A stretch of 64,000 nt of DNA from Erythrobacteraceae bacterium E2-1 Yellow Sea (lineage in GTDB: Bacteria > Pseudomonadota > Alphaproteobacteria > Sphingomonadales > Sphingomonadaceae). The stretch lies in NCBI GenBank assembly GCA_014983025.1, contig JADCLP010000008.1, forward strand, positions 33,339 through 97,338. The letters run 5' to 3'. The notes below the pieces were generated by a model, which saw only the letters and a program-made list of their open reading frames with translations, did no database searches and was not told the origin of the DNA. Position 1 is the first letter of the stretch, and the number at the start of each line of letters is the position of its first letter. The position numbers and the translations under genes were made by a program. Positions 55,523-64,000 of the stretch are shown here, one piece after another.

Positions 55523-57967
55523 TTACAGGCCTACGATCCCGCCATCGTCGCGGGTAATCGCCACCACACCAGAACGCGGGCGACCGCTATTGGTCCCGGT
55601 CTGGCTTTGCGGCCAATTGCTAGATGGGTTGTCCCAGCTGCCATCCTCACCCGGATGCTGGATGCCCACAAACAGCGTGCGACCATCGGGCGTAGTGTCC
55701 ACCCCGGTAATCTCACATTCTTTCGGCCCCACAAGGAAGCGGCGCAAGCTTGCCGCGCTGGGATCTGCACCAACCACAGTTGCTTGTGACGAGCTATTGC
55801 CTGTCCCATCCTTGCCATGAACGGTCATGGCCTGACCATCACCCACGGTGCCGGGCAAAGCGGCCAGCATCTGGTCATTGGTGCGATCATCCATCGAACC
55901 GTCATCGGTCTGGATCCACAATAGCGGCCTTACCCGGCCAGCCGGGTTCTGATCGCGTGAGAACCAAAGCCCATCTGGCGAGGAGAAGTCATTATCTGCC
56001 GTTAGTCCAGAGATGTTGCGATCAACGCCTGCCACAACTGGATCAGCCGCATCAGCACCAAACAGGTAGATATCCCAACGAAAGGTTACAGATGCAGGAT
56101 CGCTGCCATCTTCGCGGATACGGATGATATGGCCATTGGGGTTGCCATAGCGGCTGGACCGGTTTTCCGGCGGATCGACATAGAAACGCGGATTGGCCGC
56201 GTTGACATCTTCAATCGGGCGGCTGGAGGCGCGATTGTTGGTCAACGTCAGATAAATTTCACCGGTTGCCGGATTGCAAGCAGTCCATTCCGGGCGATCC
56301 ATGGTGGTGGCGCCCTGCGCGTCTGCTGCGAGCCGGGTGTGAACCAGAATATCTGCCTGGTTGGTGAAGCTGTAGTTCGGCAGGTCCGGCACTTGGCCAT
56401 AAACCAGCGGCATCCACTGCCCCGTGCCATCATCGTGGAATTTCGCAACGTACAGCGTGCCGTTGCCGAGATATTTGTCACCTACTGCCAGGCGATTATC
56501 CGACTTTGCATCACTGGGGTTCCAACTGGTGGCGGATACGAATTTGTAGAAATATTCGTTGCGCGCATCATCGCCCATATAAACAGCCAGCTTCTGGTTG
56601 TTGCCCAACCGCCCCAGCCATGCGCCTTCATGCCCCATCCGGCCCAGTGCAGTCCGCTTGCGCGGTGTACTATTGGGGTCATAGGGATCGATTTCGACAA
56701 CCCAGCCAAACTGGTTGGGTTCGTTGCGATAATCTTCTGTAGGCAGGCCAGCAGTTGCATTGGCATCCCAACGGCGAAAGATTTCTTCATCTGTATTGAC
56801 GCTGGACCAGGCGTAATTGCCTGTACCGCTCGACACGCCATAGCGTGACAGACCCACAAGTTCCCTGGCACTGCGATTGGCATCATCGCCATTGCGCTTG
56901 AAATAACCGGCCCAGTTTTCCTCGCAGGTCAGCAATGTGCCCCAGCCGGTGACGCCATTGGCGCAGTTGTTGATCGTTCCACGCCCTTGCGTGCCGTCTG
57001 GCGAATATTTGGTTTTTACAAAATCGCTGCCAGCGACGGGCCCGGTCAGATCCATCGCAGTATTGGGCGTGATCCGGCGGTTGAAACCGCTATTCTGCAC
57101 CACGGCCCAATCACGGCCGCCTTGGTCGACAAGTTCAGTCACGCTCACGCCATGCGCTTCAATTTCCCGGATCGCTTCTGCGCGTGGGCGCGGGGCTGCG
57201 GTGGGGCCATTGGGATGAAGATAATCCTGCGTGATGTTCTCATGGTTTTGCGCCAGCAGCCCGCGGTTTGAGCTGTTATCATTGCGCTTGCCATTCGCGC
57301 CCAGGCCAAAGAATGCCAGCGCATCACCATGGTCGCCAATGCGCTGATCAAATTCGTTATTGCTGCCATCATTGGCATAATCTGAAACACCCGGTTTGAT
57401 CGGATCACCCAGCGCGGTCATCACCCGTACCGAATACCCTTCCGGTACGGTCACGATATCATGGAAATTTTTGGCGACGGCAGGGAAAGTCAGCGCCGCT
57501 GGAACAACGGTAACACTTGCTGGCAGCGTCTTGCTGGTGCCGTTACCCTGAGCAGTGCGAACATTGAAGCTGAATGTGGTGGGTTCAGCCACAGCAGGGG
57601 CGATGAAGCTCAACGGTTCCCCCTCGCTCGACAGCAATTCTACAGCAGCGCCTGCTGTTTGGGCAGCCGTTGTTGCTTTGGCACCAGCGCCCGTCAGTGT
57701 GGCGAGTGACACCATTTGCCCGGATGATACGCTGGCTGTGGTAATACCGTTTTTTGCTGCGCTGGTCTGCGCTGACGTACTTCCTTCGCCACAAGCAGCA
57801 ACCAATGTGCTGCCGAACACGGCCATACCGGTGGCAGATGCGCCACCCATCATGGTCTGACGACGTGAGAAACGACGATCCACCACGTCTGCCAGACGTT
57901 CATTGCCTGATTTGTTCGTATCAACATCACCGTCTGAATATGACGGATTGAATTCAAAATTTTTCAT
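55523..57967 (-). CDS. PhoX-family alkaline phosphatase (DUF839)
   Basis: 814 residues from ATG 57967 (the few upstream codons lack a family match). Twin-arginine signal SRRQTMMGGASATG with a following lipobox-like VAAC. PhoX signatures: FNRRITPNTAMDLTGPVAGS, NGVTGWGTLLTCEENWAGYF (Glu metal site region), GRMGHEGAWLG, MDRPEWTACNPATGEIYLTL and FSSPDGLWFSRDQ. Calcium/iron phosphatase releasing phosphate from organic phosphates in the periplasm. Upstream 383 bases (57968-58350) to the amine dehydrogenase gene hold no clear Pho box. Confidence 0.93.
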   Translation of the reverse strand: MKNFEFNPSYSDGDVDTNKSGNERLADVVDRRFSRRQTMMGGASATGMAVFGSTLVAACGEGSTSAQTSAAKNGITTASVSSGQMVSLATLTGAGAKATTAAQTAGAAVELLSSEGEPLSFIAPAVAEPTTFSFNVRTAQGNGTSKTLPASVTVVPAALTFPAVAKNFHDIVTVPEGYSVRVMTALGDPIKPGVSDYANDGSNNEFDQRIGDHGDALAFFGLGANGKRNDNSSNRGLLAQNHENITQDYLHPNGPTAAPRPRAEAIREIEAHGVSVTELVDQGGRDWAVVQNSGFNRRITPNTAMDLTGPVAGSDFVKTKYSPDGTQGRGTINNCANGVTGWGTLLTCEENWAGYFKRNGDDANRSARELVGLSRYGVSSGTGNYAWSSVNTDEEIFRRWDANATAGLPTEDYRNEPNQFGWVVEIDPYDPNSTPRKRTALGRMGHEGAWLGRLGNNQKLAVYMGDDARNEYFYKFVSATSWNPSDAKSDNRLAVGDKYLGNGTLYVAKFHDDGTGQWMPLVYGQVPDLPNYSFTNQADILVHTRLAADAQGATTMDRPEWTACNPATGEIYLTLTNNRASSRPIEDVNAANPRFYVDPPENRSSRYGNPNGHIIRIREDGSDPASVTFRWDIYLFGADAADPVVAGVDRNISGLTADNDFSSPDGLWFSRDQNPAGRVRPLLWIQTDDGSMDDRTNDQMLAALPGTVGDGQAMTVHGKDGTGNSSSQATVVGADPSAASLRRFLVGPKECEITGVDTTPDGRTLFVGIQHPGEDGSWDNPSSNWPQSQTGTNSGRPRSGVVAITRDDGGIVGL

Positions 57968-58350
57968 CGGAAACCCCTTGTCCAAAACCGACTCGCGGCA
58001 CCGATGGATAGGGGCGGCAGATGACCGATCCGCGCTGTGTTGGTGGCTCTATTTTGACCACCAAACCTCATCTGTGTCAGGAAGATGCAACACTGCCGTA
58101 ACTCTGTCGCGCCGCTGCAATATTACGAACGATCAAAACGGGATAAGATCAAATCCAGATCGACGGCGGGCGATGGTAAAGTGCCATAAAATCGCAGTGT
58201 AATAGGCTGGCGAAAGCACACGATCGACATCGTTAAATCTTGCCTGCGTGCTGTGATGCGCCAGGTTAGGGCTGATAACACTTGCACGCCCTCTTTACAT
58301 TCTAGGACGAATAACCTAAATAGGTCACATGTCCTAAAGGGGAAGGCGGA
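57968..58350. other. intergenic region between phoX and the amine dehydrogenase operon
   Basis: 383 bases without a supported gene; divergent promoters for phoX and the operon must lie here. Base composition is lower in GC than the flanks in places. I see no perfect operator, Pho box or hairpin. Confidence 0.4.
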
Positions 58351-59547
58351 ATGAAACTGCGCGATTCGCTTCTGGTTGCAGCTGCTGCGGCTCTTGTATT
58401 CGGTTGCAACGATGCCTCAGATTCCGGGGGCGAACAGGCCCTGGTGGCAAAGGATATGCCACCACTCGAATTCGAGGAGATCGGTAAGAGCGAATCTCTG
58501 ACCGGTCAGTTCAATGATGACTGGTTCTTTGCGCATGACATCAATTTCGCGACGCTTGCGATTGGCAGGATTCTGGTGATCAATGCGACAGGGGATGTCC
58601 TAAATTATCGTGGTGCGATCGATGCAGCCCAATTCTCATCATTTGCGCAGTCAGCGAAACGTAAAGAGCTCTATGTCGCTGAAACTTACTATTCGCGCGG
58701 TACTCGCGGTACGCGCACGGATATGGTTACAATCTATGATCGCGATGCACTGAAACCCGTTGCATAGGTTCTGCTGCCGAAAAATAATCGCGCGCAACAT
58801 GTACCGCAAAAAGCCGCTCTCTCGCTTACCGGCAATCACAGGTTCGCCTTGGTCTATACCTTCACCCCTGCAACAGGTGTGGCGGTTATCGACCTTGATT
58901 CACGCAAGCTGGTGAACGAGATTGATACAGGCGGCTGTATTCTTGCCTACCCATTTGGTGATCAAGGTTTTGCGTCGCTTTGCGGTGATGGAAGGATGGC
59001 GAGCTTCCTGCTGGATGATAGCGGGAAAGTTGCCCAGCGCGACGAGAGCGGTGCCTTCAACGATATCGAAAATAATCCGCTTTTCACCATGTCGACAACA
59101 ATTGGCGATGTGACCTATTTCCCTAGCTTTGAAGGGTATCTGCAGGGCGTCCAGCTGGGTGACGGTGCACCTAAACCGCTTGAACAATGGCACTTTGCAG
59201 AAGGGACTGACCGCAAGCCTTCTGGCTGGCAGATGATTACCGGTGATACTCTGGGCCGTATCTATGTGCTGATGCGCAAGAATGCACAGCCCGGCGACCA
59301 CAAGTTTGGCGGTGATGAGGTCTGGGTGCTCGACCCGAAGAAACGCCAGGTCCTGCGCAAGATCGAATTGTCGGAAGAGAGTGTCTCAATCGAAGTATCG
59401 CATGCTGCCAAGCCTATTATGCTGGTTACGAATAACTCGATGGCACTCGACGTATATGACCTTTCCAGTGACAAAAAGGTCCGCACTATAGGCGGTTTTA
59501 TCTCCGCTATGCCGATTCTTCTGCACGCTTTCGAGTCTGGCCAATGA
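58351..59547 (+). pseudogene. TTQ amine dehydrogenase large (beta-propeller) subunit, interrupted by in-frame TAG
   Basis: One frame of 399 codons, normal for MauB/AauB, with a single TAG at 58765-58767 after residue 138 and no frameshift; homologous sequence continues directly (VLLPKNNRAQHVPQ ...) through to TGA. Signal with lipobox-like LVFGC. The second part has VYTFTPATGVAVIDLDSRKL, FASLCGDGRMASFLLDD and EVWVLDPKKRQVLRKIEL, matching the methylamine/aromatic amine dehydrogenase propeller. A GAG-to-TAG change would explain it. Unless read through, no full-length subunit is made. Stop overlaps mauE start. Confidence 0.8.
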
Positions 59548-60083
59548 TGGTCGATCCGGCACTCTCTCTACCGCTGGCATGGTTCCTTGGCGGTATCCTC
59601 GTGTTCGCTGCTATGCACAAGCTGCGTCACCGCGCAGAATTCGGGATGACACTCGAAGGATACGCCATGGTGCCGCGTAGTTTGATCCCAATAGCTACAG
59701 TGCTTTTGGCTCTGATAGAATTGCTCGCGGCTGCAGCGTTGGTGATACCAACCATGATGCAGCTGGGGGCAGCGATGGCGGCCTTGCTGTTTGCTGCCTA
59801 TGGCCTTGCAATGGCTGCTGCGATCATGCGCGGGCGCGCTGGCATTGATTGCGGTTGCACATTTGGCAATCGTTCAGATCCACTCGGCTGGATGACGATA
59901 GTCCGTAATATCGCGCTAACTGCTGCGGCTGCATGTGTTGCCTTGCCGACCAGCCGGGCACCGGCCTGGCCAGACATTGTCTCTTCCGCGATTGCCGGAG
60001 GGGCACTCCTCCTCATCCTGCATTCTGTTCGGGCCGCACTCGCCAATCGAGAGCGGATCCGCGTTCTGAAAGGAGCCTATTGA
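59544..60083 (+). CDS. mauE: MauE/AauE membrane protein for amine dehydrogenase maturation
   Basis: 179 residues, about four to five hydrophobic segments, with CGCTFG in the loop IDCGCTFGNRSDPLGW, the family signature (DoxX/MauE type). Required, with MauD, for disulfide formation and export of the small subunit. Translationally coupled to the large-subunit gene (ATGA). Confidence 0.9.
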   Translation: MMVDPALSLPLAWFLGGILVFAAMHKLRHRAEFGMTLEGYAMVPRSLIPIATVLLALIELLAAAALVIPTMMQLGAAMAALLFAAYGLAMAAAIMRGRAGIDCGCTFGNRSDPLGWMTIVRNIALTAAAACVALPTSRAPAWPDIVSSAIAGGALLLILHSVRAALANRERIRVLKGAY

Positions 60084-60084
60084 T

Positions 60085-60693
60085 ATGTTGCCCGACGGAT
60101 TGATTTTTTCGCAAATCGCATTGTGGGTTGTGGTGCTCCTGTTGGCAGGCATGAATCTGTTGCTGTTACGTCAGGTCGGCATCCTTTTTGAACGCATTGC
60201 ACCTGCAGGCGCACTTGCGACCAGCAAGGTTCTGGCCAAGGGTTTGGAATTACCCGGTCGGAAAGAGCCATCTTTGACCGGTGGCGAAATCGTAATTGGT
60301 TCAGGCAATGCCAGCGGCAAGGGGCAGCTACTGTTCTTTGCGTCACCCGATTGCCCTGTATGCAAGTCTATATTGCCAGCGTTTCGTTCGCTGGCGATGA
60401 ACGAAAATTCCTCAACAGAGTTTGTACTTGCTAGTGCTGGTGAGGATCCGGAAGAGCATTTTGCCTTCATCAAGAATGAGGGGCTGCACCGCTTCCCTTA
60501 TATCGTATCTGATCGCCTGGGCATGGAACTGGGCATCTCGAAATTGCCCTATGCCGTCCTGCTCGATGCAAGCGGTAAGGTTGAGGCATTTGGTCTCGTC
60601 AACACACGCGAACATCTTGAAAGCCTGTTCGAAGCGCGTGAGCGCGGTGTGGTGTCACTCCAGCAATTCATGACCGAGGGGAGGCGTGCATGA
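60085..60693 (+). CDS. mauD: MauD/AauD thiol-disulfide protein
   Basis: 202 residues. N-terminal membrane anchor (about residues 9-30), then a thioredoxin-like domain with SPDCPVCKSILPAFRSL, redox CPVC motif near residue 90, and SKLPYAVLLDASGKVEAFG (cis-Pro region). Oxidises or isomerises the six disulfides of the TTQ small subunit. Overlaps mauA by 4 bases. Confidence 0.92.
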   Translation: MLPDGLIFSQIALWVVVLLLAGMNLLLLRQVGILFERIAPAGALATSKVLAKGLELPGRKEPSLTGGEIVIGSGNASGKGQLLFFASPDCPVCKSILPAFRSLAMNENSSTEFVLASAGEDPEEHFAFIKNEGLHRFPYIVSDRLGMELGISKLPYAVLLDASGKVEAFGLVNTREHLESLFEARERGVVSLQQFMTEGRRA

Positions 60694-61244
60694 CTTCGCG
60701 TCTGGACAAGTGGATCGAAAAAAGCGGGCGCAATATCGCCAAGCGTACGTCGCGCCGCGGCATCTTCGCAATCTTGGGCGGCGGGCTTGTGGGGGCAGCG
60801 GCGATCCCACTGCTGCCTATCGCACGCGCAGCCAGTGGAGGGGATAGCAGCGGTGTTGCCCCTCAATCGACCGGCAAACTAAACGATCCGGGTGACCCGA
60901 CAAGTTGCGACTATTGGCGTTATTGCGGGATTGATGGCTTTCTTTGCGCCTGCTGTGGCGGGACAACCTCCAGTTGCCCGCCTGGGACAGAGATGTCGCC
61001 GATCACCTGGATCGGAACCTGCAATAACCCGGCTGACGGGCGCAGCTATGTAATCTCATACAATGATTGTTGCGGCACAACGGCATGCGGGCGCTGCCTT
61101 TGCAATCGCAATGAAGATGACAAGCCGATGGTACGCCCACAAGCCAATAATGATATCAACTGGTGCCTCGGTTCCACATCGGAAGCCTATAATTGCTCGA
61201 CCGCGATAATCGTTGGTCTTGCGCAAGAGGATACAGTGGGCTGA
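60690..61244 (+). CDS. mauA: TTQ amine dehydrogenase small subunit
   Basis: 184 residues. Twin-arginine leader (KRTSRRGIFAILGGGLVGAA), then a Cys-rich catalytic domain: CDYWRYCGIDGFLCACCGG, SCPPGTEMSPITWIGTCNNP and YNDCCGTTACGRCLCN. The two tryptophans that become tryptophan tryptophylquinone correspond to Trp in ITWIGTC and Trp in INWCLGS. Both are intact. The GFLC.CCGG region looks closer to aromatic amine dehydrogenase (AauA) than to Paracoccus MauA, so the name mauA here means family only. No mauG is in view. Confidence 0.93.
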   Translation: MTSRLDKWIEKSGRNIAKRTSRRGIFAILGGGLVGAAAIPLLPIARAASGGDSSGVAPQSTGKLNDPGDPTSCDYWRYCGIDGFLCACCGGTTSSCPPGTEMSPITWIGTCNNPADGRSYVISYNDCCGTTACGRCLCNRNEDDKPMVRPQANNDINWCLGSTSEAYNCSTAIIVGLAQEDTVG

Positions 61245-61249
61245 CCAAG

Positions 61250-61762
61250 ATGAGGGGGAGGCACATATTCGGAACCCTTTCTTGTACGGCTCTTGTGGCT
61301 ATCCCGTTGATGGGATGCGGCAGCGAGGCGTCTAAGATTGCCGAACCTGCAAAATCAGACGTGGCAACGGTGAAGCAGGCATCTGCGGCAGGCACGCACG
61401 ATGAAAAACGCATCCGGTTCAACTGGCAGATGAACTGCCAAGGCTGCCATGGCGCTGGTGGAGAGGGCAATATAGCGCGTGACGTGCCGGAATTGGTCGC
61501 GCTCGAAAAGTTCCAGCGGCTGCCAGAGGGGCGAGAGTTCCTGATCCGCGTCCCGGGGATGTCACGATCGCCATTGTCAGATGAAGATCTGACCGAATTG
61601 GCAAACTGGATGATGGGGGAGTTCGTATCGCCAGGCACTGCGCAGGACTGGCAAGCCTACACTGTTGCGGAAGTGTCCAACCTAAGGCGGCGACCAATTA
61701 TTGACGGCGTTGTCGAACACAGGGCGAAATTGATTGCAAAAATAGAGGGGGCAGGGGGCTGA
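61250..61762 (+). CDS. c-type cytochrome lipoprotein, amine dehydrogenase electron acceptor
   Basis: 170 residues from ATG 61250. Signal with lipobox IPLMGC. Single haem site CQGCHGAGGEGN (about residues 63-67) and a candidate Met axial ligand in PGMSRSPLSDEDL. Five bases after the small-subunit gene; most likely takes electrons from the amine dehydrogenase, in place of amicyanin or azurin. Followed by the TonB receptor. Confidence 0.9.
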   Translation: MRGRHIFGTLSCTALVAIPLMGCGSEASKIAEPAKSDVATVKQASAAGTHDEKRIRFNWQMNCQGCHGAGGEGNIARDVPELVALEKFQRLPEGREFLIRVPGMSRSPLSDEDLTELANWMMGEFVSPGTAQDWQAYTVAEVSNLRRRPIIDGVVEHRAKLIAKIEGAGG

Positions 61763-61799
61763 AAGCGCTCGGCTAATTTAACTTCAGAGGAGGAAACCG

Positions 61800-63926
61800 A
61801 TGAATGTTCAAATGACACAGGGGGCGTCACGTTACACAAAGGCGTTGGCGATTGGGGTGAGTGCAATTGCGGTTGGGATGGCCATGCCCGCAGCAGCCCA
61901 GGATGATACAGGGACAGAAAGCGCACAACAGGGGCGCAACACTGTCTTCGGGGAAATTGTCGTCACTGCGACGAAGCGTGAAGAACAGGTTCAGGATGTT
62001 GCAATCTCCATCACCGCGATTGGCGGAGACCAGTTGGAGGCGCTGGGTTATACCTCTGCGCAGCAAGTTACAGCACTGGCGCCGGGCGTCAGCACAATCC
62101 AGCCTAACGGAGAAGCGAATTATTCGCTTGCTATACGCGGCGCAGCAAACAGCGATTTCACAACAAATGTTGAAAGCCCGGTCGCGCTGTATGTCGATGA
62201 AGTCTACATCAGCCAGTCATCGGGCAGTGGCTTTGCCCTGTTCGATACAGAGCGGGTCGAGATCCTGCGTGGGCCCCAGGGCACGCTATTCGGGCGCAAT
62301 GCAACTGGTGGCCTCGCTCACTTCATTTCGGTCAAACCTAAGTTCGAAACGAGCGGCTATGTAGAGGCGGGATATGGCAGCTTTGACACTTTCGAAGCGG
62401 AAGGCGCATTCAACTTTGCCTTGGGTGACACCGTAGCGACACGTGTATCCCTCGCAACGACACAGGGCGATGGTTACGTCACAAACCGCCTTAACCCAGA
62501 AAAGAAGCTGAATAATTCCAATGATATTGCAGGGCGTGTTCAACTGCTGTGGGAACCTTCGGACACCTTCAATGCACTGTTGAATGTGCGTTTTGGTGAT
62601 GAGAATATCCGCACCGGCTTCTTTGAATATGTCAGCGCGCCGCTCCCCACAGGGGCGCCACAGCCGGATTCACCAAATCCACAGCTTGGCGGTTATGTTG
62701 ATCTGGATGGTGATGTCTATGCCGGTGCATATGATCGGCAGGGTCACAATGATCTGGAAACCTTTGGTACTACGTTGACGCTTAATGCCGAATTCGGCGA
62801 TGTCGATTTCGTGTCCATTACCGATTACCAGACGGTGAAGCGCGACTATATCGAAGATTCTGATGCATCACCTGCGGATCACTTCAACTTTTTCCTGACC
62901 ACTGATGCTGAACAATATTCGCAGGAATTCCGCATCTCAGGTGAAACTGACAGTTTCGAATGGGTCGCAGGGCTTTATTACCTGCATATCGGGATTGACG
63001 ATTCAAATGGTGCAATTGCACCAGGCTTTCTTGATGCGCTGTTCGGACTGCTCGACCCCAGTCTGATTGGTGTCGCCAATGGCATCAGGAACCCTTATTC
63101 GCAGGATGTCGACAGTTATTCCGGTTTCGGGCAGGTGGATTGGCATCTGAATGACCAGCTGACCCTGACGCTTGGTGGGCGATATATCGTCGACAAAAAA
63201 GACTTCGCCTATGCCGATCAACTGGTCCTTTACCCTGCCGGGGCGGATAGCGGGGCTGATCCGGGGGCAGAGTTTATCGCCGACCTTGTCGATCCATATA
63301 CGGACAAGCGGACCGACAAGATGTGGGCTGCACGCGCTCAATTGACCTATGAACCCAACAGCGACCTGTTGCTGTATGCAGGTTACAATCGCGGCGTTCG
63401 CGGTGGTGGCTTTAACGCTCCATTATTGCCTACAGCCACACTGGTTACGACTGATTTCCTTTCATACGCACCTGAGGAGCTCAACGCCTTTGAAGGCGGG
63501 TTCAAATATTCGTTCCCAAGCGGGATCGGGCGGATCAACGGTTCAGCTTATTATTATGATTACAACAACTTTCAGGCGTTTTCTATCATCGGTCTGGATA
63601 CATTTACGCTGAATGCGGATTCCAAGAATTACGGTTTTGAGCTTGAGGCTTTCCTCAACCCTGTAAGCGGCCTCGATATCGGCATGGGCGTTGGTTACAT
63701 CAATACCGATGTGACCAATGTACCGGGTGTGACAGATGATATTGTCTTGCCGGATATGTCCGTATTCCCTGCTATCCTGCCAGATGGTGTGTCCGCTATC
63801 CCGGTACAGACACCGGAATGGAACCTGAGTGGGCTGGTCCGTTACGAAGCCGGAATTCCCAGCCTAAATGGGGCAATCGCTTTCCAGTCGGATTTTCAAT
63901 ATCGTTCAAAACACTATTTCAACTGA
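61800..63926 (+). pseudogene. TonB-dependent receptor, truncated at the C-terminus by an insertion
   Basis: 708 residues after GAGGAGGAAA. Signal peptide, IVVTATKREEQVQDVAISIT, plug (IRGAANSDFTTNVESPVALY, FDTERVEILRGPQGTLFGRN, then AHFISVKPK) and most of a barrel. The frame ends FQYRSKHYFN-stop; intact relatives continue another ~80-100 residues to a terminal Phe. The stop codon is the first three bases of a presumptive IS end, so the last strands are missing and correct insertion is doubtful. Context: immediately downstream of the amine dehydrogenase operon. Confidence 0.85.
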
Positions 63927-64000
63927 CGTGACCCCCTGATTTCCCTCCAAGATTGATTAGAGTCCGGCCCTGAGAAAGGAACGGACGATGAAGCGACTGA
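63924..64000 (+). mobile_element. left end of an IS3-family insertion sequence (partial)
   Basis: Begins TGACGTGACCCCCTGA, consistent with the terminal inverted repeat of IS3-family elements, followed by a ~50-base leader, GAAAGGA and an ATG at 63988 opening with MKRL, the usual start of one orfA class. Runs off the window. The match is from pattern memory; the other end and the target duplication are not visible. Confidence 0.55.

Noticed and set aside
57968..58350. Pho box upstream of the PhoX gene
   Set aside because: Fragments such as CTGACAC and GCGACAG occur but not as two correctly spaced direct repeats.
58765..58767. TAG as a pyrrolysine codon
   Set aside because: Pyrrolysine is known from methylamine methyltransferases, which are unrelated to quinone amine dehydrogenases, and no pyl genes are in the window. 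A GAG-to-TAG mutation is simpler.
1..64000. CRISPR arrays, prophage or rRNA operons
   Set aside because: No regularly spaced direct repeats, phage structural genes or rRNA sequences were found.

Overview
The window reads as a chromosomal segment of a sphingomonad alphaproteobacterium, probably Erythrobacteraceae-like. This rests on gene content rather than any database search: several TonB-dependent receptors, an alphaproteobacterial SspB, the his gene order B-H-A-F-E, a ybgC-tolQRAB-pal operon, stand-alone dapD, hemF, mlaA and a single rel/spo homologue, with moderately GC-rich codon use. Most genes sit in tight operons with 1-4 base stop/start overlaps.

Layout. 1-6.2 kb: end of a COG3650-like gene, a YbhB/PEBP protein, SWIB protein, exported M19 dipeptidase, dapD, and a subtilisin-like autotransporter lipoprotein. 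6.2-13.2 kb: a divergent acyl-CoA catabolic cluster (aminoglycoside-phosphotransferase-like kinase, Zn alcohol dehydrogenase, three acyl-CoA dehydrogenases, SDR) around a 16-base palindromic operator candidate. 13.2-18.5 kb: gmk and sspB on the minus strand, hisBHAFE and a HIT protein on the plus strand. 18.6-23.1 kb: the Tol-Pal envelope system. 23.3-34.9 kb: housekeeping genes (DnaJ-like, a cystathionine gamma-synthase family enzyme with a structured leader that hides its ribosome binding site, a DASS transporter, infC with an apparent AUA start, pdeM, hemF, mlaA, rsh, a cyclophilin).

34.9-38.1 kb is a scarred region. A tRNA-Ser(GGA) is followed by a cluster of AACAGG repeats, then an ORF whose first ~115 residues are RlmJ and whose remainder is the C-terminal part of a serine recombinase, then rluE. 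After that an IS3-type orfA remnant is joined to the last third of a 2-oxo acid dehydrogenase E2 gene. 38.4-41.7 kb is a copper-resistance operon (copAB-like). 42.0-45.3 kb is a glutaryl-CoA cluster (CoA-transferase, gcdH, divergent LysR). 45.4-54.5 kb is a sugar-utilisation locus: MFS and LacI regulator, divergent TonB receptor, GH3 glucosidase and GluP-type sugar transporter, with three lac-operator-like palindromes in the divergent promoter.

54.5-64 kb holds a receptor truncated after its plug, a PhoX-family phosphatase, and a tryptophan-tryptophylquinone amine dehydrogenase operon (B-E-D-A plus cytochrome c) whose large-subunit gene carries an in-frame amber codon. The window ends in another TonB receptor that is cut short by what looks like the left end of an IS3-family element. 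Gene decay is concentrated after 35 kb; the first 35 kb looks intact.
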